A stretch of DNA of 64,000 nucleotides from Hymenopus coronatus (GCA_030762935.1 CM060899.1:63104501-63168500), one strand, 5' to 3'. Shown: positions 34,370 through 46,416, counted from the first letter of the stretch. Notes: generated by a model not told the origin, from the sequence alone. A program made the numbers and translations.

Positions 34370-35628
34370 CGAGGACTGTCCCAGAAGTACCCGAACTAAC
34401 AGAGAAAGTACAAACATTTTGGGAAAAAACATATTTATTTCTCTACATATTCTCCTTTCACCTCGATACATTTTTCCCAGCGATGTTCAATAGTTTCGAT
34501 ACCCTGTTTATTGTGAGAACTATCGAGGTCTGCAAAATAGCCATCAACTGCAGACTCCACCTCTTCATTGTTGGATAATCTTCTACCAGCAAGTCATTTC
34601 TTCAAGTTTGGAAACAGAAAATAAACAGAAGGGGCTAATCTACCGAATGTGGTGCTTGAGGAAGCGATTTGAACTTTAACTCATTGATTTTGGCCATGGC
34701 GATAATGGACGTGTAAACTGGTGCATTTTCTTGATGAAACAAAACTTTCTTTTTCGTTAAATGCAGTCGTTTTTTGCTCGATTTCATCACTTAAACGCTG
34801 TAATAAGTTTGCATAATATTCGCCATTGATTACTTTTAATTTTTTGAGATAATCAATGAAAATTATCCCGCCTGCGTCCCAGAAAACTGACACCATGACC
34901 TTGCCTGCAGATGAAAACTCTCTCTGCCTTCTTTGGAGCCGATTCTCCCCTTCCAATCCACTGTTTTGATTCTTCCTTCGTCTCAGGTGTGCAGTGATTG
35001 ACCCAGGTTTTATCCATTGCTATAAATCGACACAAAAACTCAGCTTTATTGCAGCGGAACATTGCCAAACCCACGGCTGAAACATCCTCACGACGCTGTT
35101 TTTGTTCTATTGTGAGCAAACGCGGCACCCACCTTGCACACAACTTTCTCATATCCAAATTTTCAGTCAGTATGTGATGTACAGAACTTTTTAAAATGCC
35201 TGCAATGTCTGCGCGCTTTCAGTCGATGGTTATCCGAAACCATTTTGTGGATTTTCTTTACAATTTCTGGACTGGCAACCTCATTTGGTCGACCAATACG
35301 ATATTCGTCTTGGCAGCTCGTACGGCCGCGCTTAAACTGTGCTACCCACATTTCACTGTTGCAAACGAAGGAGTAGACTTTCCCAAAGTAGAATCTAGCT
35401 CAGCTTTAATATTAGTTGGACCAAGACCTTTCAAATGAAAGTATTGTATCACATAATGATGACCAGTTTTATCCATGTTTACAAATTCGCTGAGAGCATT
35501 CACTAATGATGGCTGCCAAACAAATGCTAAAGAATGTAACATCGTCAAACTTCAAACTTAAGCTTTCTAAGGTTTGAAACAACAACTGCTATCTATACGC
35601 CAGGTCGGGTACTTCTGGGACAGCCATG
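34370..35628 (-). pseudogene. Mariner C, full-length dead transposon
   Basis: Its ends are inverted repeats (ctgtcccagaagtacccga on the left; its inverse at 35605-35623) flanked by TA (34368-34369, 35629-35630), 1259 bp in all. The minus strand encodes a mariner transposase in pieces: start MDKTGHHYVIQYFHLKGLG near 35478, HTH region, KLCARWVPRL, first catalytic region FIAMDKTWVNH (Asp kept), INGEYYANLLQRL, then FHQENAP where the second Asp is Glu, then a C-terminal NNEEVESAVDGYFADL. Several frameshifts and stops. It belongs to the same group as mariner D, not A or B. Confidence 0.93.
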
Positions 35629-35894
35629 TATATAGGCCCTGCTTGTTCAGTAAAAAAACTTCTAGAGCTGGAGGTAGTTGTACTTAAGTCCATATGCTAA
35701 GTACAAACATCTGTGACAGTGGAAGGGTGATGTAAAGTGACCGTCCGCGCATGTGTTCACATCTCTTAAATGCTGCCTGTAATGAAACACTCTTCGCTCT
35801 CGCCTGCAACAATTTAGGGGAGCAAGGTAGAGGCACGACTCGCATCTGGGCACGTAGTTATAATATACATAAATGCAATTTTAAACTTTAATAT

Positions 35895-36382
35895 TGTGAC
35901 TCGCCTTGCAGCCGTAATCGTCGCACATGTGTGAGCAGCTTATTTTGGAAATCATAGCTGATTGCTGCCGTGCATTGATACACCTACACGAGTGGACACA
36001 TGTGCCATTAGCGTGTTATTTTGGCATCAAAACTGCGATTGTTACACTTGAGTGATTTTTGGACACTTCGGTGGATTGAACGTGCGACTGCTTCTGGAAG
36101 TTTCCTGCACGTGATCGACAGGTATAAAAAGGAGAGAACGGGCCCTACATAGAGTTCAGTTTCAACTGGAAATACACATCTTGCAGTAGTAGGGTTAGTT
36201 CTGAAGGGAAATTCATAGTGTGAAGTAGTAGTCGGCGCAGCGAATTTCGAAAGGAAACTATATGGCAGAATTCTTGCGAGAGCATCGAATAAACACATTT
36301 ATTTGTAAGCAGTTTCTGATTGTGATTAGTTTGTTGAAGAAATAAACAGTTGTTGTTTGAATAATAAACAGTTTTATTTACA
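35895..36382 (+). mobile_element. Probable solo LTR
   Basis: 488 bp beginning TGTGACTCGCC and ending TTTATTTACA, flanked on both sides by ATAT (35891-35894, 36383-36386), i.e. TG...CA ends with a 4-bp duplication typical of Ty3/gypsy-type integration. Inside are a TATA box (36123), an initiator-like TCAGTT (36156) and AATAAA words at about 36289, 36341 and 36363, the expected U3-R-U5 order. No primer-binding site, gag or pol is seen next to it. The flanks (35631-35890, 36387-36500) are unassigned. ATAT is a weak duplication in AT-rich DNA, so the boundaries are tentative. Confidence 0.6.
36123..36162 (+). promoter_or_regulatory. TATA box plus TCAGTT initiator
   Basis: TATAAAAAGG at 36123-36132 and TCAGTTT at 36156-36162, with about 35 bp from the first T of TATA to the initiator A. 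This is an arthropod-style core promoter and the best promoter-like signal in the window. It lies within the proposed LTR. Confidence 0.55.
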
Positions 36383-36499
36383 ATATTGTCATAAAGTCTC
36401 TTGAGTTCAATCCTGGGTCATTAGCTGTGAAAATTCATGGACATTTCTAAAGCAAACATTTGATTGTGTGGGATAGTTAACTGTCCTTGGTGATCAAGT

Positions 36500-38655
36500 A
36501 ATTTCATACCAAATCATCAAAAGATCATTTAAAGAAGATTTGGAGGCTTAGAAACAGAATCCTTGCTCTGGCCCTCTCAGGGAATCTGCTAACGAGAAAA
36601 CAATTAAAAAAATCAGCAACTTGATGGAGGAAATCTCATCAAAAGATCATTTGAAGAAGATGAAACACAATCCTTGTTCTGGCCAGGTTCGGGGAGTCTG
36701 TGAATGAGAGAACAATTCAAACAATGAGCAACTTGATGGAGTCTGTGAACGAGAGAAAAATTCAAACAATGAGTAACTTGATGGAAGAAATCTCGTCAAA
36801 AGATCATTTGAAGAAGGTTTTGAAACACAATCCTTGCTCTGACCAGTTTCGGGGAGTCTGTGAATGAGAGAACAATTCAAACAATGAGCAACTTGATGGA
36901 GTCTGTGAACGAGAGAACAATTCAAACAATGAGTAACTTGATGGAAGAAATCTCGTCAAAAGATCATTTGAAGAATGTTTTGAAACACAATCCTTGCTCT
37001 GGCCAGTTTCGGGGAGTCTGTGAATGAGAGAACAATTCAAACAATGAGCAACTTGGTGGAGTCTGTGAACGAGAGAACAATTCAAACAATGAGTAACTTG
37101 ATGGAAGAAATCTCATCAAAAAAGCATTTGAAGAAGGTTTTGAAACACAATCCTTGCTCTGGCCAGTCTCGGGGAGTCTCTGAACAAGAGAACAATTCAA
37201 ACAATGAGTAACTTGATGGAGGAAATCTCATCAACAAATCATTTGAAGAAGGTTTTGAAACACAATCCTTGCTCTGGTCAGTCTCGGGGAGTCTGTGAAC
37301 GAGAGAACGATTCACAAAACGAGGAACTTGATGGAGGAAATCTCATCAAAAAAAATCATTTGAAGAAGGTTCAGAGCCTTTGAAACACAATCCCAGCTCT
37401 GGCCAGGCTCGGGGAATCTGTGAACAAGAGAACAATTCAAACAATGAGCAACTTGATGGAGTATATCTCATCAAAGGATCATTTGAAGAAGATTCGGAGG
37501 CATTGAAACACAATCCTTGCTCTGGTCCTCTCGGGGAATCTGATAAAGAGAAAATAATTCAAACAGTGAGCTACTTGATGGAGGAAATCTCATCAAAAGA
37601 TCATTTAAAGAAAGTTCAGAGTCTTTGAAACACAATCCTTGCTCTGGCCAGTTTCGGGGAATCTGTGAACGAGAGAACAATTCAAACAGTGAGCAAATTG
37701 ACGAAGGAAATCTCAACAATACATCATTTGAAGAAGATTCAGAGGCTTTGAAATACTGCTCTAGCCCATTCGGATAATCTGTGGACGAGAGAATATTTGA
37801 AACAGTTAGACACTTGATGGAGGAAATCTCATCAAAAGATCATTTGAAGAATGTTCAGATGCTTTGAAACACAGTCCTTGCTCTGGCCAGTTTCGGGGAG
37901 TCGGTGAACGAGAGAACAATTCAAACAATGAGCAACTTGATGGAGGAAATCTCATCAAAAGATCATTTGAAGAAGATTCAGAGGCTTAGAAACACAATCC
38001 TTGCTCTGGTCCTCTCGGGGAATCTGTTAAAGAGAAAATACTTCAGAAAGTGAGCTACTTGGTGGAAGAAATCTCATCAAAAGATCATTTAAAGAAGGTT
38101 CAGAAACTTTAAAACACAATCCTTGCTCTGGCCAGTTTCAGGGAATCTGTGAACGAGAGAACAATTCAAACAATGAGCAACTTGATGGAGGAAATCTCAA
38201 CAAAATATCATTTGAAGAAGATTTGGAGGCTTTGAAACACGATCCTTGCTCTGGCCCTCTCGGGGAATCTGTGAAAGAGAGACCATTTCAAACAGTTAGA
38301 CACTTTATGGAGAAAATCTCATCAAAAGATAATTTGAAGCATGTTCAGATGCTTTGAAACACAATCTCTACTCTGGCCAGACTTAAGGAGTCTGTGAACG
38401 ACAGAACAATTCAGCAACTTGATGGAGGAAATCTCATTAAAATATCGTTTGAAGAAGATTCAGAGGCTTTGAAACATAATCCTTGCTCAGGCCCTCTTGG
38501 GGAATCTGTGAACGAGAGAATATTTCAAACAGTTAGTCACTTGATGGAGGAAATCTCGTCAAAAAATCATTTGATGAGGATTTAGAGGCTTTGAAACGCA
38601 ATCCTTGCTCTGGCCAGTCTTGGGGAATATGTGAACGAGACAACAATTCAAACAG
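36500..38655. repeat. 115-160-bp tandem satellite, about 18 units
   Basis: Units start at tgaaacacaatccttgctct: 36661, 36821, 36981 and 37141 are exactly 160 bp apart; later units are 115-125 bp. The longer units contain an extra 45-bp duplication (agtctgtgaacgagagaaca to acttgatgg). Unit length is not a multiple of three, so open frames (NERTIQTMSNLMEEISSKDH on plus; SLFELFSRSQ on minus) break from unit to unit, arguing against a repeat protein. Confidence 0.92.
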
Positions 38656-39287
38656 CGGATTGGAGGGAAATCGACACATTACCCTTGGAATGCTACAATG
38701 TAAGTCTGTATCAGTGTTTGCAGCATTGACTGTATACTCCAAGAACATTAAAACCTGCGCAAATTTTATGCAAAGCGGGTGCCCAATTTTGTAACCAATA
38801 AAAGAGAAGAAAGGAATGTGCAAGGAAGCTGTTGATCATGTTTCCACGGAATGGCTGTAAACGCTTGACAGTCTGACCGGTAATGAAAGTTAGTTTTATC
38901 AGTATTATTAAACAACAACAAATAAAGCTCATATTTGCGTGTTGGTAAATGAGAAAAATTCTCCAAGACCCGTTGTTATTCGACAAGATTTTCGTTCTTG
39001 AAGCGTATGTTCACGAACTTCTTCAACCATAAAGGGCCTTTAGTGGTTGACTGACACTTATGTTTTGAATTTTTTATTTGAAGAGCTGAAGTGGTGGCCA
39101 CCACCAAGGGCAAGAACTTCAAGGTTACGCTTTTGCACGGCCAAGTGTCTCCTCATAGAACAGCTGCAAATTTGAGGAAACTGGAAGTCGCTAAAATCTA
39201 GTTACTTGACCATCTATCCCTCAGTCGTTACCTTCCTAGATCTGTGCGCCTCACTTCCTCACCGAACAAAAATTATATGAAAAAAAA
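38656..39287. other. Unassigned stretch beside the satellite
   Basis: About 630 bp with no HE850. Overlapping open frames at 38591-38986 on both strands have no domain. A weak mariner-like remnant sits at 39100-39240. Confidence 0.4.
39100..39240 (+). pseudogene. Possible mariner catalytic-region remnant
   Basis: Frame beginning gttacgcttttgcacggcca reads VTLLHGQVSPHRTAANLRKL, a stop, then LLDHLSLSRYLP. This aligns by eye with the mariner pattern LLHDNARPHTA...LDHPPYSPDLAP. The catalytic Asp would be Gly. No terminal repeats are visible. Plausible but short. Confidence 0.35.
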
Positions 39288-40150
39288 TCTGATGTGTTCC
39301 ATTCTCATGTCTTACTATACATTTCTGCAACAAATTATTCTTAAAAACCTTATGTTTATATTTACTTCATGCTAATCGATAAAAAAAAAAACTAGCAGAA
39401 ATAGTCTAATTAGTTGCTTCCTTCTAAATAGAAGCGAAAATAGGGAGTACTATAGGTTAAAGTGATAGTCAAAAGCTAGTTGCTATGTGACTGAAGTTCC
39501 TTTGTTTGTATGGACAGGCGCTGACAAATTCCTGTATGAGAAAAGTGTTAAGTTTTTCAAAGCTGAAACAAATACAAGGAAATCTCAAAAATGATCCACT
39601 CCACGAAAAAAGTGTATATAACATAAATTGTGTGTTTTAACGTGCTCTACAATTTTTGTGTGGCAAGCTTTTGTCCGTCTCTTACGTTTAAGCCGTTACA
39701 TAAAATTCCGTAAAATTCATCCAGAATAAAGTAATCTTCCGAGGCTAATCCCAGAAAATTCAAGATATACATTTTATTTGTCAGGTAAGTATCCTTAATA
39801 TGTGATATTTTAATCAAAACCGTTAGAGCCATTTTTGAGAAAATCAAAATTTTCGAAAAGAAAGTTCCATGTATAGGATAGTTGTGGGTGGGGGATTTTC
39901 TTGAAAATCTCCGTGTAGCACCCTAGGAAGATAACAAACTTAAATACGAAGTCTTTTCGTTTTTGAGCTAGCTTGTCCACACACACACACATACACAAGC
40001 GCGCGCACGCTTACCTTTTTCCAAAAATGCTTTTTTTTGAATTCAGGGGGACCAAAAATATGTATTTCTGGTGAAATATTGGTATCGAATTTTTGGGTGG
40101 AATACAAAATCTTCTGTATACACTATGCACATAGTACGTATAGAGAAAGT
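39288..40150 (+). repeat. HE850 copy
   Basis: Complete, starting after eight A and ending tagagaaagt. Five A then lead into a 34-bp HE850 5' tip (40156-40189). Confidence 0.92.
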
Positions 40151-40189
40151 AAAAATCTGATGTGTTGCTTCACATAATTTCCTCCGCCT

Positions 40190-40601
40190 ATTCTGAATTC
40201 AAATATTCTTACAAAAGAGATTACCTGTTTTGAGGAGCTTCCGAAATCCTACCTTTTGGAATGCTTAAAACAGTCGGAGAAACGCTGGGGAAAGTGTGTC
40301 GAGCTGAAAGGAGATTATTTCGTTCCTGCCACGTGATCGTAGGAAGTGGCCAATCCAGTACATTGGCGCGTAAAATTCCAATCAATCGGAACTCATTATC
40401 TCTACATTTTAACTGTTTTTATCACATACACGCACGTGCGTTTTTCTCTCTGAACTAATGTTCGTCCCATAATAATAGTGTGAGCGTGCAGTGATGTTCC
40501 CGTACATACTGGCGGAAGTTCTTACACATTTTTGGGAAAGTTCTATTGCTGAAATAGACATGTTAATTGAAAGCTCAAAGCCTCAGAATGCTAAAAACAA
40601 C

Positions 40602-40638
<37 letters not shown>

Positions 40639-40793
40639 GAGAGAGTGTGTGTGGAACCTCGTCAAGACAAATGTAATTTTAGGAATATTATTCTTCGTGT
40701 CCATATAGGCTAATCATTGTTATTTTATTCATGAAATAGTCTTATTAAATAAAACTTAGTTATTTAATTATGAAAAAAAAATGAAATAAAAAA
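40190..40793. other. Unassigned stretch with GA microsatellite
   Basis: About 600 bp of non-HE850 sequence with a GA run at 40601-40646 and a short GT run. Its last 60 bp are A-rich, where the next HE850 starts. No recognisable gene. Confidence 0.45.
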
Positions 40794-41501
40794 TCTGACG
40801 TCTTACACTCGCATGACTTTCTCTAGCTGCTCTACAAAACTCTTTCTTTGTACACAATGCTAACCAAGATAAATGTTAGCAGAATGTTATTCTTAGTTCC
40901 TTATAAGTAGAAGGGAGTGCACTATGCTAAAGTGATTGCCAAATGTTTTAAAAGCTGTCGTTATGCGATTGTCATTACAAATCACTTCTTTGCTTGGCCA
41001 GGAGTAGAACAAAAGAAAAACAGACACTTCCTATGTGAGAAAAGTTTAAGTACTTCATAATGGAAACCAATAACAAGGAATATCTCGAAAACGGTTACCT
41101 CCACAACAAAAACGTAAGGGACAAAAATTGTGTGTTTTCTCATGAGGTACATTTTTTGTGTAGTGCGTTATTTTCTATCTCTTACGGCTTAGCAGTTAAG
41201 CAAAATTCAGCAAAATTCATTCAGAATAAAGAGGTCTTCAGAGGCTATTCCCAAAAAAAATTAGAGATATACATTTTATTTCCAACATAAATAGTTTTAA
41301 TATACGGGATTTTAATCAAAATCGTAACAGCCATTTTTAAGAAAAACAAAATTTTCGAAATTTTTTCCATGTAAAGGGTAGTTTGTGGTGGGAGGATTTT
41401 TTTTTTTTAAATCTTCGTGTCGCATCCTTGGAAGATACTAAACCTAAATACCAAGTTTGGTATTTAACGGTCTTTTTGTTTTGGGGCTATGCTGTCCACT
41501 G

Positions 41502-41533
<32 letters not shown>

Positions 41534-41691
41534 ACACACACACACACGGACCTTTTTTAGAAAAATTTTTAATCGGACTCAGGGGACCCCAAAACATATA
41601 TTTCCGGTGAAATCTCGTTATCGAATTTTTGGGTGCATTACAATACCTTCTCTATCCCTACGTACATTGTACATATGGGGCTAGAGAAAGT
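40794..41691 (+). repeat. HE850 copy, older subfamily
   Basis: Complete, with the gctgtcgttatgcgattgtc block, CA runs at 41503-41548 and the palindrome variant ending gggctagagaaagt. Confidence 0.9.
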
Positions 41692-41749
41692 AAAAATATA
41701 TCAAAAAGATTTTGTTTCTCTATCTTTTACTAAGGCCTTATTGAAATCC

Positions 41750-42272
41750 CTATGTATTCCGCCAAAATTTCGATATCGATATTTCTGTCCCCGAATAAAA
41801 AAAAAATTATCATGTGTTACATTCACATGACTTTCTCTTCCAGTTCTGCAAACACAATATACTTACAAAAAGTATTCACTTATCTACTTCGTCCTAATCT
41901 AGCAGTAATAGTAGTATTACTTGCTTCCTTCTAAGCAGAGGGAAAACAAAGGAAAAACGACAGTTAAATCTTTTAAAAGCTAATCGCTATGTGAACAACT
42001 GAAGTAAAACAAAACAGAGATGAAACGAAAGGTGACTTCCCATTTGAGAAAGTTACGTAGCTAAAATTTGAAAAGAATAACAAGCAATACCTCAGAAACG
42101 GCCATCTCTACACAAAAAATGTATATATGAGTTTTACATAAAATTTTGTCTTACGGTTTACCAGTTATGCAAAATTCAGCCAGAAGTGTCTTCAGAGAAT
42201 ATTCCCAGGGAATTCGAGATATACATTTCATTTTCCGTGAAAATAATTTAAACATGCACCAATTTAATCAAT
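41750..42272 (+). repeat. Degenerate HE850 pieces
   Basis: A short inverted 3' tip (41750-41800, cgatatcgatatttctgtcc), then a plus-sense 5' half (41807-42272), diverged. Confidence 0.65.
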
Positions 42273-42289
42273 ATGTGTACATTTATTTT

Positions 42290-42383
42290 AACACCATTTG
42301 ACTTTTGCTTTATCTTGGTGCATTTTGTTTTTCTACCTACAAAAACGAAAGTAATAAGACAGAGGAATGAACTTTTTATGAGT

Positions 42384-42430
<47 letters not shown>

Positions 42431-42470
42431 TAGAATAGGTAGAGAAAGGCACGTGAATGGAACGCTTCAA
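42290..42470 (-). repeat. HE850 5' end with T44 tract
   Basis: Minus-sense tail (aaagtaataagacagagg to gtagagaaaggcacgtgaat) interrupted by 44 consecutive T at 42386-42429. The T tract may mark a decayed retro-insert or simple expansion. Confidence 0.65.
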
Positions 42471-42479
42471 ATATTTTTA

Positions 42480-43197
42480 ATTTCTCTACACGTACTATGA
42501 ACATAGTGTATAGAGAAGGTATTGCATTCTACAAAACATCCGATATCCAGATTTATACGGGTAATAGACGTTTTAAGGTCCGCTGTATCCAGAAGTATTT
42601 TCACAAAAAAGTCCATGTGTGTGTGTGCGTACGACACGAAGCTTTTGAGAAAAATCCCCCCGCCCCAAACTACCCTTTACATGGAAACAATTTCGAACAC
42701 TTTGGTTTTCCCAAAAATGTCTCTATTGATTTTGATTAAACTGTCGTATATTTAAGATATTTACAAATAACATGATACCTTCAATTTTCTGGGAATAGCC
42801 TCTGAAGATATGTTTATTCTAGATGAATTTTGCGGAAGATTGCATAACTGGAAAACTGCAGGATATAGACAAAAACTTACTACACAAAAATGTAGATCTC
42901 GTTAAAACGCACACTTTATATCTTATATTTTTTTCCGTGGAATTGGCTGTTTTAAGGTATTCCTTGTAAGCTTCTGGTCACGCAAAGAAACGGATTTCAA
43001 TCCCAGAGCAGCCACATTTAAAAACATTTGACTGTCATTTTATCCTAGTGTATTCCCTTATTTACCTTCTACTTACATGGAAGCAAGCAATTAAAACAAT
43101 TTATCTCGATTATAATAGAGTAGATAGAAGAATAAGCTTTTTAACAATAATTTGTTACAGCGATGCAGAGAAAGTCATGTGAATGGAGCACATCAGG
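42480..43197 (-). repeat. HE850 copy
   Basis: Both ends present, with several internal deletions (the segment before acgacacgaag is shortened). Confidence 0.88.
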
Positions 43198-43208
43198 TAG
43201 GTATTTTT

Positions 43209-43780
43209 ACTTTCTCTACACGTACTATGTACATTGTGTATAGAGAAGGTATTGTAATGCACCCAAAAATTCGATACCGAATTTTCACCGGAAATATATG
43301 TTTGAGAACCCCTGAATCGAAAATTCCCCCACCCCTAACTACCCTTTACATGGAAAAAAGTTTGAACTTTTTTATTTTCTTAAAAATGGCTCTAACGATT
43401 TTGATTAATATCCCGTATATTAAAGCTATACATACCCGAAATAAAATGTATATCTCGAATTTTCTGGGAATAGTCTCTGAAGACACCTTTATTCTGGATG
43501 ATTTTTATTGAATTTTGTATAATTTTTAAACCGTAAATAATTGATAAAAACTCACTATACAGAAATGTAGATCAGGATAAAACACACAATTTATATAATT
43601 TACATTTTTTTCGTGGAGCTGATCGTCTTTGAGATAGTCCTGTCTTTTGGTTTTAGCTTTGAAAAACTTTCTATTCTGCTAATTTTTCTCGATTAGTATG
43701 AAGTAAATAGAAGCATAAGCTTTTTAATAATAATTTGTTGCAGGGATGTAGAGAAAGTCATGTGAATGGAACACATCAGA
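43209..43780 (-). repeat. HE850 copy with internal deletions
   Basis: Both ends present. The CA region and the block containing caaaggaacttc are missing. Confidence 0.88.
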
Positions 43781-44155
43781 TAGGTATTTTGATATAAACC
43801 TTCAACAAAGTTTCCCTAAGGTACCTCCCAATTAACTTTTGCATAAGTTTAAGCATAAAATATGATAAAAATGTTGGTCTGAATGCCGAACCAGCTCTGT
43901 ATAACCTGTTTAGTATTGGCGTTAGGAAAAACTTCGTTCCTCCGAAAGAAATGATTTCCCATCAAGACCAGATGCTTTGAAAGGTTTAAATGAGCTTACT
44001 GGACGGTTAAAAATCCTTCAAAATGTTTTTCAGTCCCTTCTGCATCTTGTTTTATGAAGGTTAGTGGTGCCATTAATATTAAAAATCTGGAAAGAATACT
44101 ATGGAAATATATTTTCGGAAATATATCTACTTCTACTTGTGGTTCAAACTTAAAA
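43781..44155. other. Unassigned stretch
   Basis: About 375 bp leading up to mariner D; no repeat match or domain seen. Confidence 0.35.
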
Positions 44156-44157
44156 TA

Positions 44158-46182
44158 CGAGGGTCGGCTGATAAGTCCCACGCCTCACACAGATAGACTA
44201 GCATCGTATAGTTTAACTCTAGACTAGCTCGTATCCATAGTTACAGGTCAATAGCTTGTTTAGTTTTCGAATGACAGCATTTTAAAGACAACTTTTAGAG
44301 TTTTCACGAAAATGGACGATTTGGAAAAACGAACAGTGATTAAATACTTCCATTTGAAAGGCTTAACGCCTAAAGAAATCAAAGAGAAATTGGACAGTAC
44401 ATTGAAAGACTCTGCCCCTTCATATTCAATGATTAAAAGGTGGGTTGTAGCGTTTAAAATGGGACTTACAAGCATTATGATGAGCCTCGCTCTGGACGCC
44501 CTGTAGAAGTGACAACTCCAGAAATCATTGAAAAAATTCATCGTTTGGTACTGGAAGACCGCAGATTAAAGCTGTTTGAGATAGCAACGGCTGTAAACAT
44601 ATCAAAAGAACGTGCAGGTAATATTTTAAGTTATGTTTTGGGATTTCACAAGGTCTGTGCAAGATGGGTGCCGCATTTGTTGGCACCTGATCAAAAGTTG
44701 CAAAGAAAAACTGTTTCTGTTAAGAATGTGAAGCTCTACTGAAAAAATCCCTGTGGAATTTTTGAGACGGCTTATTACCATAGAAGAAACCTGGGTACAT
44801 CACTACACTCCAGAAAGTAAATCACAGTAAAACCGTGGATATCGCCAGGTGAACCGACTCCAAAAAGGGCAAAGTCAATTTTGTCAGCTAAGAAGGCTAT
44901 GGTGGATGTTTTCTGAGATACACAGGGAATTGTTTTTATTGATTATTTGGAAAAGGGTAAAAGTAGCACTGGAGACTACTACGCAAGCTTACTGCAACGT
45001 TTGAGTGATGAGGTGAAAACAGAAAGACCTCATTGCCAAAAAAAATCTTGTTTCATCACGACAATGCTCCGTAACAAATTATTGTTAATAAGCTTATCTT
45101 TTATTTATTTCATACTAATCGAGAAAAACTAGCAGAAACAGACTTATTTCTTGCTTTATTGTAAGTAGAAGCGAAATAAGGGAGTACCATAGGCTAAAGT
45201 GACAGTCAAAAGCTGGTTATTATGTGACTGATGTTCCTTTGTTTGTATGGACAGGAGTTGACAAATTCCTGTATGAGAAAAGTATAAGTTTCTCAAAGCT
45301 GAAACCAAGAAAAAGGAATATCTCAAAAACGATCAATTCCACGAAAAAAAAAAATATATAATATAAATTGTGTGTTTTAACATGCGCTATATTTTTTGTG
45401 TGTTAAGTTTTTGTCCATCTCTTACAGTTTAGTAGTTATGCAAAATTCATCCAGAATAAAGTAGTCTTCAGATGCTATTCCCAGAAAATTCAAAATATAC
45501 ATTTTATATGTCAGGTAAATATCTTTAATATATGATATTTTAATCAAAATCTTTAGGGCCATTTTTTAGAAAATAAAAATGTTCGAAAAAAAGTTCCATG
45601 TAAAGGGTAGTTTGGGGTGGGGGGATTTTTCTCAAAATCTTCGTGTCGTATCCCTGGAAGATACTAAACTTAAATACCAAGTTTGGTTATTTACCGACTT
45701 TTCGTTTTTGAGTTATCGTGTTCACAGAAACACACACACACGGAACTTTTTCTGAAAATACTTTTTGTGGATACAGGGGACCCTAAAACATATATTTCCA
45801 TTGAAAGCTCGGTATCGAATTTTTGGTGGAGTACAATACCTTCTCTATACACTATGTACATAGTATGTGTAAAGAAGGTAAAATGTGTGAATTCAAGTTG
45901 GAATTACTTGAACATCCACCCTATTCTCCAGATCTTGCACCACCTGTTTCCTTACCTCAAAAAGTCTCTTGGAGGACGAAGATTTCACAACAACGAGGAG
46001 GTCATTGATGCGGTAAACAGCTATTTTGAGGACCTTGATAAATCGCACTACAGAGATGGTTGAATTAAATTATAAATGACAGATGTATTAGCCTTTCTGG
46101 AGATTATGTTGAGAAATAAAGCGAAAAATAATTCTAAATGCTGTTTTCATTGATAGGTCCGGGAATTATCAACCGATTCTAG
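44158..46182 (+). pseudogene. Mariner D, dead, split by HE850
   Basis: The left end cgagggtcggctgataagtc is mirrored by the right end (gaattatcaaccgattctag), each next to TA (44156-44157, 46183-46184). Removing the HE850 copy (45070-45879) leaves about 1.2 kb, normal for mariner. Transposase pieces: MDDLEKRTVIKYFHLKGLTP from 44312, PEIIEKIHRL, KVCARWVPHLL, TIEETWVHHYTPE (first Asp is Glu), GDYYASLLQRLSDE, FITTMLR frame-shifted from FHHDNAP, then after HE850 ELLEHPPYSPDLAP and NNEEVIDAVNSYFEDLDKSH. It has frameshifts, stops and a lost first catalytic residue. The left HE850 junction removed roughly a dozen codons (inference). Confidence 0.93.
45070..45879 (+). repeat. HE850 copy inside mariner D, 5' truncated
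   Basis: Lacks the first 40 or so bases (begins gtaacaaattattg directly after gacaatgctcc) but has an intact 3' palindrome ending aaagaaggt, followed by mariner sequence. Confidence 0.9.
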
Positions 46183-46195
46183 TAGAAATAATAAT

Positions 46196-46416
46196 AGACG
46201 GAGGCAGAAAATTACGAAGAGGAGGCAGAAATATTATCAGCAGAAATATGCCACGCCATTCAAAGACTCAGAAATGGGAAATCTGTAGGAGATGATGGTA
46301 TAACACGAAAATAGATTAAATATGGAGGAGGGAAAGTTGAACAATGGCTGACCGAATTATTTAGACAGATATGGAGACAAGAGCAAGCTCCAAATCGTTG
46401 GAAGAGAAATAAAAAA
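46196..46416 (+). pseudogene. LINE reverse-transcriptase fragment
   Basis: Frame from gaa at 46216 reads AEICHAIQRLRNGKSVGDDG, then ITRK, a stop, IKYGGGKVEQWLTELFRQIW, then RQEQAPNRWKR. The pattern (A..LKNGKSPGEDGI..EMIKYGG...L..L...IW..E..P..WK) is that of the start of the reverse-transcriptase domain in Jockey/RTE/CR1-type LINEs. One in-frame stop. It is cut on the right where HE850 begins after an A-run at 46411-46416. Only about 70 codons survive, so the clade is not assignable. Confidence 0.8.

Noticed and set aside
36647..37719. Repeat protein with SLFELFSRSQTP or NERTIQTMSNLMEE units
   Set aside because: Unit lengths of 115-160 bp are not multiples of three and frames change from unit to unit; better read as satellite DNA.
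31651..38655. CRISPR array or bacterial repeat system
   Set aside because: Repeats are direct tandem units without unique spacers, and the window is eukaryotic.
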